DNA of 64,000 bases, taken from contig NZ_CP168030.1 of NCBI RefSeq assembly GCF_041529975.1, forward strand, positions 310,001 to 374,000, given 5' to 3'. Position 1 is the first letter of the stretch; every line of letters begins with the position of its first letter. This document shows positions 52,047 through 60,226 of this stretch, piece by piece. The DNA is from Microbacterium maritypicum (GTDB lineage: Bacteria > Actinomycetota > Actinomycetes > Actinomycetales > Microbacteriaceae). The notes below the pieces were generated by a model. It worked only from the letters and a program-made list of their open reading frames with translations. It searched no databases and was not told the origin of the DNA. Made by a program: the position numbers and the translations under genes.

Positions 52047-52853
52047 CTAGCGGGTGCCGTTCGCGACGCCCGCGCGGTCGATGCGGTGGATGTCGAGATC
52101 GGTTCGTCCGGGGAGGATGTCGGCGCGCAACGCTCGCGTGCCCCGATACTCACCGTCGCGCAGGGCGCGGTATGGCCGAGAGGGCACTTCGTCGTGGATG
52201 CCCGCGAGCCGGGTGGTCAGCCGGTCGCGTTCCGAAGCGACAGCCGCGGCATCGAGCGCGTCGGCGTCGTGGACGACGTGGAGATCGAGTGATTCGATCC
52301 CCGTGTACCAGAGCGTGCCGTGCGTGATCGGGAACAGCAGGGCATCGATGTCACCGCTGACGCCCCGGGATCCGATGCTCCGCGCATCCTCGCCCGCCGT
52401 CACGATGATGAGCGCGCGCTTGCCCTTCAGGCCGCCCTCGCCGTAGCGGAGCGGCAGCCCCGTCTCCGTGTCGACGCCGCCGTAGGCGAAGCCGTTGGTG
52501 AACACCCGATCGAACCAGCCTTTGAGGATCGCCGGTGCGCCGTACCACCAGAGCGGGAACTGGAACACGAGCAGTTCGGCGGCCTCCATCTTCCGCTGTT
52601 CGAGGCGCACGTCGTCGGGCACGAGCCCGCTCTCCTGGACCTCCCCCATCAGATCGACGATGTTCCCCTCGCGCCCGCCGACGTCGCGCTGCGCCAGCAA
52701 CGGGTCGAACCCCTGGGCGTACAGATCCGAGGTCTGCACGTCGTAGCGCGGCGTGAGTGCCTCGACTCCTGCCTCGAACAGTTGCCGGTTCAGGGATCCC
52801 GACTGCGGGTGCGCGTAGACCCAGTGGGTGGTGGGCCGGAGGTCGGCGGTCAT
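52047..52853 (-). CDS. Flavodoxin-fold NAD(P)H oxidoreductase
   Basis: A 268-aa FMN/FAD protein of the NQO1/MdaB/KefF type. VYAHPQSGSLNRQLFEAG binds the flavin phosphate; FQFPLWWYGAPAILKGWFDRVF-type segment binds the isoalloxazine; GKRALIIVTAGED follows. It should reduce quinones or other electrophiles by two electrons using NAD(P)H. It faces a TetR regulator across 99 bases with two dyads, so it is likely induced by an electrophilic compound. Confidence 0.92.
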   Translation of the reverse strand: MTADLRPTTHWVYAHPQSGSLNRQLFEAGVEALTPRYDVQTSDLYAQGFDPLLAQRDVGGREGNIVDLMGEVQESGLVPDDVRLEQRKMEAAELLVFQFPLWWYGAPAILKGWFDRVFTNGFAYGGVDTETGLPLRYGEGGLKGKRALIIVTAGEDARSIGSRGVSGDIDALLFPITHGTLWYTGIESLDLHVVHDADALDAAAVASERDRLTTRLAGIHDEVPSRPYRALRDGEYRGTRALRADILPGRTDLDIHRIDRAGVANGTR

Positions 52854-52897
52854 GTCTCTCCTCGGATCGTGGATGGTGCCGATGGCACGGGGTAGGA

Positions 52898-52933
52898 TTG
52901 GTACCTACCAACCGTAACTTACTCATCGTAAGT
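52898..52933. promoter_or_regulatory. Two dyads between oxidoreductase and TetR genes
   Basis: TTGGTA-CC-TACCAA (52898-52911) and ACTTAC-N5-GTAAGT (52917-52933) lie in the divergent gap. The second also contains the TTAC/GTAA pattern common to many TetR operators and is 19 bases before the tetR start. Confidence 0.7.
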
Positions 52934-52952
52934 ATGGGTCGCGAGGGGCGAG

Positions 52953-53543
52953 ATGACGAAGGCGAAAGCGGGCGCGCGACCGCGACTGTCGAAGGCCGAC
53001 CGTCGCGCGCAGCTGCTGAGTGTCGCACGGGAGATGATCCGTGCCGAGGGCGCAGACGCGCTGACCCTCGGCACGCTCGCAGACCGAGCGGGCATCACGA
53101 AGCCCGTCGTCTACGAGCACTTCGGTGACCGATCGGGGCTTTTCGCCGCGTTGTACCGACAGTTCGACGAGCGCCAGGACGCCTCGCTCGAGACCGCGCT
53201 GGCGAGCGCCCGCCCCGACGTCGAAGGAGTCGTGGAGGTCATCGCCACGAGCTACGTCGCCTGCGCCCGTGCCGAGGGCGTGGAGGTGGCGGGAGTCGTC
53301 GCCGCCCTCCACGGCACGCCCGTGCTCGCGCGGATACGGCAGGAGTCGGTGGGGGCGTACGTCGAGCGCTGCCGCGCCGCCCTCGCCCGCGTGGTCGGTG
53401 CCGAGAGCATCGATCCGATCGCCCTGGAGGCCGCGTTCGCCTCGGCGGATGTGCTCGCGAGCGCGGTGCTCGCCTCGCGCATCGACGAGGCTGACGCGCA
53501 CGAGACGCTCGTGCGGATCCTCCTCGCCTCGATCAGGGAGTGA
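52953..53543 (+). CDS. TetR family regulator
   Basis: A 196-aa TetR with HTH at about 20-62 (REMIRAEGADALTLGTLADRAGITKPVVYEHFGDRSGLFAALY). Ligand domain helical, one Cys (SYVACARAEG) and one in RCRAA. Likely represses itself and the divergent flavodoxin-fold oxidoreductase through the dyads between them. Confidence 0.92.
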   Translation: MTKAKAGARPRLSKADRRAQLLSVAREMIRAEGADALTLGTLADRAGITKPVVYEHFGDRSGLFAALYRQFDERQDASLETALASARPDVEGVVEVIATSYVACARAEGVEVAGVVAALHGTPVLARIRQESVGAYVERCRAALARVVGAESIDPIALEAAFASADVLASAVLASRIDEADAHETLVRILLASIRE

Positions 53544-53618
53544 GCCGAGGGGCGTTCCGATCGCAACGCGACTCCGAGATCCGATGTCGGATTCCGGCCG
53601 GAACGCACGACGGACGTA

Positions 53619-54857
53619 TCACTCGCCGAATGCCTTTCGGGAGAGGTATCGGGATTCGGGTTCGTTCGTCGTCATGTCGGCCGCAGCGAGGAAGTCCTCT
53701 CTCGCCGCAGTCGGGTCCCCCTCCGCTTCGCGGAGATGTGCGCGGATCGCGTGGGCACGGTGTCGGGTCAAGGGATGTTGGAGCAGTCCGTGCTCGCGAT
53801 CCAGTTCCTCGAGCAGGGCGGTGGCGCGCGCGGGCCCGAAAGCGTGCGCCACGGCGACGACTCGTGCGAGCCGGACGGGTCCGCTGGGTTCGACCTGCTC
53901 GAGCGCCAGGTACAGAGCCGCGATCTGTGCCCAGTCGGTCTGCTCGGCGACGGGAGCGGAGGCATGGACGGCGGCGATCGCGGCCTGCAGCCGGTAGGTT
54001 CCCACGTTCCCCTGGGACCACGCGGCACGGATGAGGTCGGATCCCTCTCGGATGGACTCCAGATCCCATCGAGCGCGGTCCTGGTCACGCAAGGGGATGA
54101 GGTCGCCATTCGAGGTGGAGCGCGTCGCGCGTCGCGAATCGATCAGCAGCATGAGCGCGAGAAGTCCGGTCGATTCCGGGTCATCAGGAACGAGGGCGTG
54201 GAGGAGTCGCGCGAGTCTGATCGCCTCGCCGGTCAGGTCGGTCCGGGTGAGCTCGGTTCCGGTGGTCACCGTGTATCCCTCGTTGAATATCAGGTACAGA
54301 ACCCGCATCACCGCGGACAGGCGGCCGGAGAGATCGTCATCGGCCGCGAACTCGAAGCGGGCGCCGCTCTTGCGGATCTGCTGCTTCGCGCGGCTGATCC
54401 GCACGGCCATCGTCTGCTCGGTCACTCCATAGGCATGCGCGATCTCCGCGGTGGTCAACCCGCCCACAGCGCGCAGCGTCAAGGCGATGCGGGAGGCGGA
54501 CGACAGGGCGGGGTGACAGCACAGCAACAGCAGGTTCAGGCTGTCGTCGTGGTCGGCCGGGGCGGCGTGCGAGAAGGACGCGTGCGGTTCGGAGGCCACG
54601 TACTGCTCTTCGCGGCGGCGGTCGGCCGATTCGGCGCGCAGCGCGTCGACCATGCGGCGGTAGGCGACGCGGATCAGCCATGACCGGGGCTGATCGGGGA
54701 GGGCGTCTCGGCGCCACTGCTGGCTTGCGGCGAGCAGTGCGTCCTGCGTGGCTTCCTCGGCGATGTCGAAGTGACCGAAGCGGCGAACCAGCGCCCCGAG
54801 GACCTGCGGCGCTTCCATGCGCAGCAGGTCCTCGATCGCATCAGGTCGAGCCGTCAC
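53619..54857 (-). CDS. ECF sigma factor, ECF42-type with long C-terminal extension
   Basis: A 412-aa sigma factor. Residues ~1-100 hold region 2 (FGHFDIAEEATQDALLAASQQWRRDALPDQPRSWLIRVAYRRMVDALR) and 110-170 region 4 (LTLRAVGGLTTAEIAHAYGVTEQTMAVRISRAKQQIR). The remaining ~230 residues are a helical, TPR-like extension, the hallmark of ECF42, with YLIFNEGY following region 4. It overlaps by four bases with a DGPF/YciI-like gene, its standard partner. No anti-sigma factor is present; the extension is thought to regulate activity. Two genes just upstream carry a shared promoter block that may be its target. Confidence 0.92.
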   Translation of the reverse strand: MTARPDAIEDLLRMEAPQVLGALVRRFGHFDIAEEATQDALLAASQQWRRDALPDQPRSWLIRVAYRRMVDALRAESADRRREEQYVASEPHASFSHAAPADHDDSLNLLLLCCHPALSSASRIALTLRAVGGLTTAEIAHAYGVTEQTMAVRISRAKQQIRKSGARFEFAADDDLSGRLSAVMRVLYLIFNEGYTVTTGTELTRTDLTGEAIRLARLLHALVPDDPESTGLLALMLLIDSRRATRSTSNGDLIPLRDQDRARWDLESIREGSDLIRAAWSQGNVGTYRLQAAIAAVHASAPVAEQTDWAQIAALYLALEQVEPSGPVRLARVVAVAHAFGPARATALLEELDREHGLLQHPLTRHRAHAIRAHLREAEGDPTAAREDFLAAADMTTNEPESRYLSRKAFGE

Positions 54858-55222
54858 GCGAAGTCGTCACCCATGATGGGACGGATCTCCATCGGTTCGC
54901 CGAGCATCTCGACCATCCGTGCGACGATGTCCTTCGCGCGCTCCACGCTGGACACATCGATGACAGCGAACGACGCAAGGACCTCCTTCAGCTCGACGAA
55001 CGGACCGTCGGTCATCACGATCGTTCCGTCGACCTTGCGCACGGTCGTCGACACGGCGGGGTGTCCGAGCCCTTCGGTGCTGACGAACTCCCCGGTCGCG
55101 CGCAGTTCCGCTTCGAACTCCTGATACGCAGCGAATGCAGCGAGCGCATCCTCGGTGGGGGCATCCGCGGTGGCGGCGTCCCAACTGCTGCTCGGCGTGT
55201 AGCCGAGAATGAGGAACTTCAC
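54854..55222 (-). CDS. DGPF/YciI-like protein, partner of ECF42 sigma
   Basis: A 122-aa protein of the YCII/DGPF family (MKFLILGYTPSSSW; TVRKVDGTIVMTDGPFVELKEVLASFAVIDVSS). The DGPF motif is intact. GTG start after AAGGAG. It overlaps the sigma gene (ATGA), so the two are co-translated. DGPF proteins are thought to be involved in the signal or response of ECF42, with an unknown reaction. Confidence 0.93.
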   Translation of the reverse strand: MKFLILGYTPSSSWDAATADAPTEDALAAFAAYQEFEAELRATGEFVSTEGLGHPAVSTTVRKVDGTIVMTDGPFVELKEVLASFAVIDVSSVERAKDIVARMVEMLGEPMEIRPIMGDDFA

Positions 55223-55255
55223 GGTCTCATCTCCTTGAGTCGGCGAGTGTCCAGG

Positions 55256-55927
55256 CTAGCGAGACACACGCGGTGACTTCAGCAGGGAGATGGCCGTCGC
55301 GGTGCACCATCCGAAGGCGAAGAGCCCCGTGATCGCCACCTGGATGCTGGCGATGTCGGGAGCGACGGGAGCGAGGAGCGCGATCGCGACGATGCCGCTC
55401 CCGATCGCTGCGACCGCACGCCGCTCGCGGACGGCGCGGATGAGCGCGATGACGGCCGCCACGGCCAGGGCAGTGAAAGCGACGATCGCCGCCGCCATGT
55501 GGATGACAGCGTGCCAGGTGGGTTCGGCCGCGGGGCCGTCGGCCACGCCGAGCGGAAAACCGTTCGCGGGGTCCTGCGGGAAGAGGCCGGCGGCGATGAA
55601 GCCTGCCCCGCTGATGGTGATGAGGACCGGAATGGCGGCGCGGCCGAGCCCGTCGGTCACGACCCGCCGGTGACCGACCGCCAGGCAGATCAGGCCCAGT
55701 CCGACCAGGACGAAGGTGAGGATCTGGATCCAGCCGAGGTCTCCCGTGGAGAGTTGGCTGAGGGGGTGGATGCGGATGTCGAATCCGGGGCGCGTGAGCA
55801 TCTGCACGAGTGCGGACAGATAGAACAGCGGTCCCGCGAATGCGCCCGCGAGCAGCAAGGGGCGGGTCGAACGAGGGAGTGCGCTGATCTCCCTGTGCGC
55901 GAGGCGTGGTGCTGAGTTCGTGGTCAC
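55256..55927 (-). CDS. DUF998 membrane protein
   Basis: A 223-aa, six-helix membrane protein of the DUF998 kind (LLAGAFAGPLFYLSALVQMLTRPGFDIRIHPLSQLSTGDLGW as opening; GAGFIAAGLFPQDPANGFP; WHAVIHMAAAIVAF with His). GTG 55927 has GAGGAG eight bases upstream, and no other start fits the family N-terminus. Its promoter region has the block GATGTCAA-N11-CGGCTCCGAGGTATC, shared with the divergent gene at 56132. Confidence 0.9.
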   Translation of the reverse strand: MTTNSAPRLAHREISALPRSTRPLLLAGAFAGPLFYLSALVQMLTRPGFDIRIHPLSQLSTGDLGWIQILTFVLVGLGLICLAVGHRRVVTDGLGRAAIPVLITISGAGFIAAGLFPQDPANGFPLGVADGPAAEPTWHAVIHMAAAIVAFTALAVAAVIALIRAVRERRAVAAIGSGIVAIALLAPVAPDIASIQVAITGLFAFGWCTATAISLLKSPRVSR

Positions 55928-55963
55928 TGTGAGCTCCTCTTCTGGGTCGAGTGTTTCTGCACT

Positions 55964-55997
55964 GATACCTCGGAGCCGCGCGACGAATCTTGACATC
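55964..55997 (-). promoter_or_regulatory. Twin promoter block, DUF998 side
   Basis: On the minus strand: GATGTCAA (55997-55990), 11 bases, CGGCTCCGAGGTATC (55978-55964). The same words and spacing occur on the plus strand at 56057-56090. TGTCAA as -35, a 17-base spacer and CGAG as -10 would suit an ECF-type promoter. It lies 37 bases before the DUF998 start. Confidence 0.7.
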
Positions 55998-56056
55998 GTG
56001 CGGTCGCGACGTGTGAGGGGGCGCCCGGCGGATCGCTTCCGACGGATTCGCGCGCA

Positions 56057-56090
56057 GATGTCAATCCGCAGCGTTCGGCTCCGAGGTATC
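56057..56090 (+). promoter_or_regulatory. Twin promoter block, DUF1579-like side
   Basis: GATGTCAA (56057-56064), 11 bases, CGGCTCCGAGGTATC (56076-56090), identical to the mirror block at 55964-55997 in words and spacing. It lies 42 bases before the ATG at 56132. The 11-base spacers differ in sequence, so selection acts on the words, as for sigma recognition. Confidence 0.7.
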
Positions 56091-56131
56091 TGCAAGAGCG
56101 GCCCGCCGGGCTGCACGAGAAAGGACACCTC

Positions 56132-56611
56132 ATGAACGAGAACACGCTGGAGAACGTCACCGCCGAGCAGATCGACGGTTACGGCCTCGGTGAGCAGCCC
56201 ACGCCCAGCAGCGCCGTCACGGCGCTCGACAGGCTCGTCGGGGAATGGACGGTGACGGGTGGCGCCGAGGGAGTCGTGCGGTACGAGTGGATGGGCGGAC
56301 GGTTCTTCCTGCTCCAGCACGTCGAGCTGGAGCAGTTCGGTCAGGCCATCACCGGCATCGAGGTCATCGGTCAGCTCCGCCCGTTCGGCGAGCCCGCCGG
56401 CACGGATGTCGCTTCCCGGTTCTACGACTCGATGGGCAACACTCTCGACTACGTCTACGAGCTGGAGGGAGACACGCTCACAATCTGGGCCGGAGCCAAG
56501 GGAAGCCCGGCCTCCTTCACCGGCACCTTCAGTGACGACGATCGTGTACTCGACGGCGCCTGGGTCTACCCGGGTGACGGCGGATACGCGTCCACGATGA
56601 CTCGCCGCTGA
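56132..56611 (+). CDS. DUF1579-like calycin-type protein
   Basis: A 159-aa soluble protein with a lipocalin-like beta pattern (LDRLVGEWTVTGGAEGVVRYEWMGGRFFLLQHV; SRFYDSMGNTLDYVYELEGDTLTIWAGAKGSPASFTG). Family members have no assigned reaction; ligand binding is assumed. Strong ribosome region AAAGGA. First gene of a likely operon with the alpha/beta hydrolase (33-base gap) and HTH gene, from the twin promoter block. Confidence 0.82.
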   Translation: MNENTLENVTAEQIDGYGLGEQPTPSSAVTALDRLVGEWTVTGGAEGVVRYEWMGGRFFLLQHVELEQFGQAITGIEVIGQLRPFGEPAGTDVASRFYDSMGNTLDYVYELEGDTLTIWAGAKGSPASFTGTFSDDDRVLDGAWVYPGDGGYASTMTRR

Positions 56612-56644
56612 CACCACCCACTTCTCGAAGAGAGCGGAATCATC

Positions 56645-57490
56645 ATGCCGAAGAAGAACTCTTCTCCCGATCCCTCCCTGCACCAGGTCGTGTCCGCGGA
56701 TGGCACGGAGATCTCGTATGAGCGCCACGGAGACGGGCCGGTCGTCATCCTCGTCGCGCAGGCGCTGTCCGACCTCCGCGACAACCGTCGCCTCGCGGCC
56801 CTGCTCGCCGCGAGCCACACGGTCGTGAACTATGACCGTCGAGGGCGCGGCGACAGCGGGGACGTCGGCTCCTGGCGCATCGCTCGCGAGATCGCGGATA
56901 TCGAGGCGCTCATCGATGCGCACGGAGGCAGGGCTGCTCTCTTCGGAGCGTCATCCGGCGCGATCCTCGCGGTGGACACCGCGGCGGCTCTTCCCGAGAA
57001 GGTCGCGGGCGTCATCGCCTTCGAGCCCCCGGTGATCGTGGACGATCGACGCGCACCCGTCCCCCGTGACCTCGCCGACCACCTTCAGCAGCTGGTCGAC
57101 GAGGGGCGGGGGGCGGACGCGGTTCGCGAGTTCCACCGTGTCGCCCTCGGTGCACCCTCCTTCATGATCCACGCCATGCGACTCATGATCGGCCCGTGGC
57201 GGACCATGGTCGCGATGGCCCAGACGGCCGTCTATGACACGCGCCTCTGCGCAGGGTTGCAGGACGGAACGCCTCTCACCGGCGACCGGTGGAGCGGGCT
57301 CCGGGCGCCCTCTCTCGTGCTCCTCGGAAGCAAGAGTGCGCCGTTCATGGACAGCGGGACGCGAGAGCTGTCGACGCTGATTGGAGCCCGACACGCGACG
57401 ATCGAGGGCGCACATCACGCGACGCCGATGATGAAACCGGTCGCGCTGATGCCTTCGATCGTGCCCTTTCTCGGCGAGGTCCTCCCGTGA
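56645..57490 (+). CDS. Alpha/beta hydrolase
   Basis: A 281-aa alpha/beta-hydrolase-fold enzyme. Nucleophile elbow GASSG at about 100-104 (ALFGASSGAIL), oxyanion-side HGDGPVVILV, acid near GSKSAPFMDSG and His in EGAHHATPM. Typical of esterase or peroxidase-like members, acting in the cytoplasm. It is co-transcribed with the gene at 56132 and followed after 28 bases by a small HTH gene. Substrate unknown. Confidence 0.9.
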   Translation: MPKKNSSPDPSLHQVVSADGTEISYERHGDGPVVILVAQALSDLRDNRRLAALLAASHTVVNYDRRGRGDSGDVGSWRIAREIADIEALIDAHGGRAALFGASSGAILAVDTAAALPEKVAGVIAFEPPVIVDDRRAPVPRDLADHLQQLVDEGRGADAVREFHRVALGAPSFMIHAMRLMIGPWRTMVAMAQTAVYDTRLCAGLQDGTPLTGDRWSGLRAPSLVLLGSKSAPFMDSGTRELSTLIGARHATIEGAHHATPMMKPVALMPSIVPFLGEVLP

Positions 57491-57518
57491 TCTCGACGGC
57501 CGCGGAATCCCGCCATTC

Positions 57519-57806
57519 GTGATTCCCGACGAACTCGGTCGCAGCGAGGCGGACCGGGTCTTCCGAGCCCTGGGAGACGCCACTCGGCGCGACATCCTCG
57601 CCCGCACGCTCGTCGAGGGGCAGTCCGTGACCGAGCTCGCGCGTCACTATGACATGGGTTTCGCGGCCGTGCAGAAGCACGTCGCGGTGCTCGAGCGTGC
57701 GGGACTCATCGTCAAGTGCGCGCGCGGGCGGGAGCGGCTCGTGCGCGCAGATCCGGAGATGATCCGGCGGGCGTCTCGGCTGCTTCGCGCTTTCGACGGC
57801 AAGTAA
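57519..57806 (+). CDS. ArsR-like HTH regulator, short paralogue
   Basis: A 95-aa winged helix (EADRVFRALGDATRRDILARTLVEGQSVTELARHYDMGFAAVQKHVAVLERAGLIVKCARGRERLVRADPEMI in order). It is clearly a paralogue of the protein at 59836 (same HYDM/EYEM-FAAVQKHVAVLE core), but ends before the YEELWRSRIARLDDLL part and lacks an SRPBCC partner. GTG start. It may be truncated or simply a minimal form that controls the hydrolase operon. Confidence 0.85.
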   Translation: MIPDELGRSEADRVFRALGDATRRDILARTLVEGQSVTELARHYDMGFAAVQKHVAVLERAGLIVKCARGRERLVRADPEMIRRASRLLRAFDGK

Positions 57807-57960
57807 GAGTGCGCCAAGCCGCACCTCTGATGCGCCGCAGAGTCATTCCCGGGCTGACGGCGAACGCGGCGATGTTCGCAACCATGATCAGGCGGACGTT
57901 CGTCCGGATCTGTGCAATAGATCGCGTCGAAACGGGAGGCTGAGAGGGGCGCGCGGGCGG

Positions 57961-58539
57961 CTAAGTGACCGGGTCGCTCGGTGCTTCGTCGTTCGCCATC
58001 ACGTAGGCACCGGACTCGAGTCGGGCGATGAGGCCCTCCGTCCAGGCGATGGCGCTGTCCGCCGAGTGCGCCCAGAACTGGATCGCCTCGACGTGGTGGC
58101 CCCAGTCTTCGTCCGGGTGGTTCTCGTATTCGCGGACCACCCGCGCGCGCCGCGCCCGGAATGTCTCGATGCGGAGCCGGAGCAGTTCGACGGCTCGGTC
58201 GCGAGTGAGGGTGGTGATGAATCCGATTCCTGCCATCGTCTCGGCGATGTCGCGGCCGTCCGAGGAGAGTGCGCGTTCGAGCAGGGTGACGAACTCCGTG
58301 CGCCCCGCGCTCGTCACCGTGTACTCCACGCGCGCGGGGCCAACGGTGCCGTGGCCGGAGTCGGTTCTGTCGATCAGCCCATCGTCCGCCAGGCGACGTA
58401 GCGCGTGATACACGGATCCCTGGCCGATGTTGCCCCAGAGGTCGACCTGCCAGGATTCCAGGTCTTTGCGTACCTGGTAGCCGTGCGCGCTTCCGCGTTC
58501 GATGATCGCGCCAAGGATCAGCAGTCGCGTCGCTGACAC
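57961..58539 (-). CDS. PadR family regulator
   Basis: A 192-aa PadR (ATRLLILGAIIERGSAHGYQVRKDLESWQVDLWGNIGQGSVYHALRRLADDGLI in order) with a C-terminal PadR dimer domain (FGF-like EAIQFWAHSADSAIAWTEGLI). GTG start. Divergent from an NAD(P)-binding gene over 113 bases containing one strong dyad; likely phenolic- or drug-type sensing and autorepression. Confidence 0.92.
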   Translation of the reverse strand: MSATRLLILGAIIERGSAHGYQVRKDLESWQVDLWGNIGQGSVYHALRRLADDGLIDRTDSGHGTVGPARVEYTVTSAGRTEFVTLLERALSSDGRDIAETMAGIGFITTLTRDRAVELLRLRIETFRARRARVVREYENHPDEDWGHHVEAIQFWAHSADSAIAWTEGLIARLESGAYVMANDEAPSDPVT

Positions 58540-58586
58540 AGCATCCTTCCTTCCGTCGTTCCTGTCGTTGACGTCACTCTACCGTG

Positions 58587-58604
58587 CTAGTACAGTTGTA
58601 CTAG
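58587..58604. promoter_or_regulatory. PadR operator-like dyad
   Basis: CTAGTACA-GT-TGTACTAG, 8-bp perfect arms, in the gap between padR and the divergent gene. The GTACA/TGTAC core fits the ATGT/ACAT-type PadR consensus. Confidence 0.75.
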
Positions 58605-58652
58605 CTGAGGTCATGCTCAGTGTTCAAGTCGTTCGAGGCGAGGGATGTGTAC

Positions 58653-59321
58653 ATGCACGTCGTGGTTGCAGGCGCGTCCGGCAGAACCGGACGATTCGTC
58701 GTCGAGCAGGCCCTTGCCGCCGGTCATCGAGTGACCGCGATCGTGCGCGACTCCGGCCCCTACGACCGGCCGCCGGGCGTCGTCGTGCAGCGGGCTGAGG
58801 TGGTGACCGATGCGGAGCTGACGTTGCCGGCCGACGCCGACGCCGTGATCTCGACGCTGGGCAAGCGTTCGAATCAGGATCCCGCGCCCGTGTGCGCGGC
58901 AGGCACGGCGAACCTGGTCGACGCCATGCGGCGCCACGGCGTGCGACGCCTGGTCGTCACCTCGGCGGTGCCGGTGCTCACTTCGGGTGCGGGCGAGCCA
59001 TGGTGGTTCCGCCACGTGGTGCGCCCGCTCGTCCGCCGCAGTGCACCTCGCATCTACGACGACCTCGAGGCGATGGAGCAGATCGTCCGCGGCGGCGGAC
59101 CTTCCGTCGACTGGACGATCGTGCGGCCCGGTTATCTGATCGACACGGAGGCGACCGACTATCAGCTCGTCCCTGAGGCGAACGGGTCCACGAGCGTGTG
59201 CCGCGCCGATCTGGCCAGTGCTCTGGTGGCTGCCGCCACCGATCCATCAGCGATCGGCCGGTCGTACGGACTCAGGCGAGGTCGGAGCCCGCAGCGCATG
59301 ACAGCGCGGGTAGCGACGTGA
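58653..59321 (+). CDS. NAD(P)-binding NmrA/SDR-like protein
   Basis: A 222-aa atypical SDR (MHVVVAGASGRTGRFVVEQALAAGHRVTAIVRD; AVISTLGK; RLVVTSAVPVL; WTIVRPGYL). Cofactor loop GASGRTG at about 7-13. These bind NAD(P) and are often redox or quinone sensors/reductases. ATG 58653 with GAGGCGAGGG upstream. The end overlaps the next gene (GTGA). Likely controlled by the divergent PadR. Confidence 0.9.
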   Translation: MHVVVAGASGRTGRFVVEQALAAGHRVTAIVRDSGPYDRPPGVVVQRAEVVTDAELTLPADADAVISTLGKRSNQDPAPVCAAGTANLVDAMRRHGVRRLVVTSAVPVLTSGAGEPWWFRHVVRPLVRRSAPRIYDDLEAMEQIVRGGGPSVDWTIVRPGYLIDTEATDYQLVPEANGSTSVCRADLASALVAAATDPSAIGRSYGLRRGRSPQRMTARVAT

Positions 59322-59719
59322 GCCGCAACACCCGACCGCGCCGCGTCAGCTGGCTCCGGGTCGGTTTCCTCGCGGACGGCGTCTTCAAGCTGCTCGTCGC
59401 GTCGATATACGTCGTGTTGCTCCAGGTGATGACCGATTTCCTGGATGCGCCGCCCTGGCTGCTCGTCGCTACGGCGGCGCTCGTGGCCACCAGCGGTATC
59501 GCCGAGATCACCTTCGCGCTCCGGAGCGGCGCCGGTTCGCACACCCGCTACCTCGTCGCCTACGACAGTGGATGGGTCATCGTCACCTTCATCGCGGCGC
59601 TTCTGGCGTTCAACGATGTCCTCGGTGCGGGCACGTTCTGGCTCGCCTACCAGTTGCTCGCCTCGCCGCTCGTCGCTGCGGTGTTCGCCTTCGGTGCCCG
59701 GCGCGCCCAGACTGACTGA
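59318..59719 (+). CDS. Hypothetical four-helix membrane protein
   Basis: A 133-aa protein. After an Arg-rich start (VSRNTRPRRVSW) it has hydrophobic segments at about 16-38, 46-63, 80-98 and 105-125. No family recognised. The GTG start overlaps the upstream stop, so it is translated with the SDR-like protein and belongs to the same PadR-controlled operon. Confidence 0.8.
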   Translation: MSRNTRPRRVSWLRVGFLADGVFKLLVASIYVVLLQVMTDFLDAPPWLLVATAALVATSGIAEITFALRSGAGSHTRYLVAYDSGWVIVTFIAALLAFNDVLGAGTFWLAYQLLASPLVAAVFAFGARRAQTD

Positions 59720-59798
59720 CCTTCGCCTGCGCCACTCGCGGCGGACATGTGTCCTCGCACACCATCTCGACAAGAAGAGGACAAGAAGAACCGACCCC

Positions 59799-59842
59799 TT
59801 GACATCCCCTCCGCGCAGGCATAACGTACAACCAAATGGTTG
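59799..59842 (+). promoter_or_regulatory. Promoter and operator of the ArsR/SRPBCC pair
   Basis: TTGACA (59799-59804), 17 bases, TAACGT (59822-59827) is a good promoter candidate. It puts the start of transcription near the ATG (59836), suggesting a leaderless mRNA. CAACCA-AA-TGGTTG (59829-59842) straddles that ATG and should be the ArsR-type operator. Confidence 0.7.
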
Positions 59843-60225
59843 CACAAAGAGAACTGAGCGAAGCGGAGGTCGACCGTGTCTTCCACGCACTGGCGACGTC
59901 GACCCGGCGCGACATCCTGCGCCGGACGATCGAGCGGGAGCAGTCGGTCTCGACCCTCGCCTCCGAATACGAGATGTCGTTCGCCGCGGTGCAGAAGCAC
60001 GTCGCCGTGCTCGAGGCCGCGAACCTCATCGTCAAGCGCGCCGAGGGACGCGAGCGGCTCGTCCGCGCGAACCCCGAGATGATCGCCCGCGCCAGGGCGC
60101 TCCTCGCCCGATACGAAGAGCTGTGGCGGTCGCGCATCGCCCGACTCGACGACCTGCTGGCCGAGACGCCTCGGTCCGGCTCATCCGACAACACCGACAC
60201 CCGCAAGAACGAGCAAGGAGACTGA
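59836..60225 (+). CDS. ArsR family regulator (SRPBCC-associated)
   Basis: A 129-aa regulator (EVDRVFHALATSTRRDILRRTIEREQSVSTLASEYEMSFAAVQKHVAVLEAANLIVKRAEGRERLVRANPEMI in order) followed by YEELWRSRIARLDDLL, the usual C-terminal helix for this subgroup. No Cys. It is followed one base later by an SRPBCC protein. Autorepression through the start-codon operator is likely. Confidence 0.92.
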   Translation: MVAQRELSEAEVDRVFHALATSTRRDILRRTIEREQSVSTLASEYEMSFAAVQKHVAVLEAANLIVKRAEGRERLVRANPEMIARARALLARYEELWRSRIARLDDLLAETPRSGSSDNTDTRKNEQGD

Positions 60226-60226
60226 A

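Noticed and set aside
57807..57960. C-terminal continuation of the short ArsR paralogue in another frame
   Set aside because: I looked for the missing YEELWRSRIARLD-like helix after 57806 and did not find it in the other frames, so a simple frameshift is not supported.
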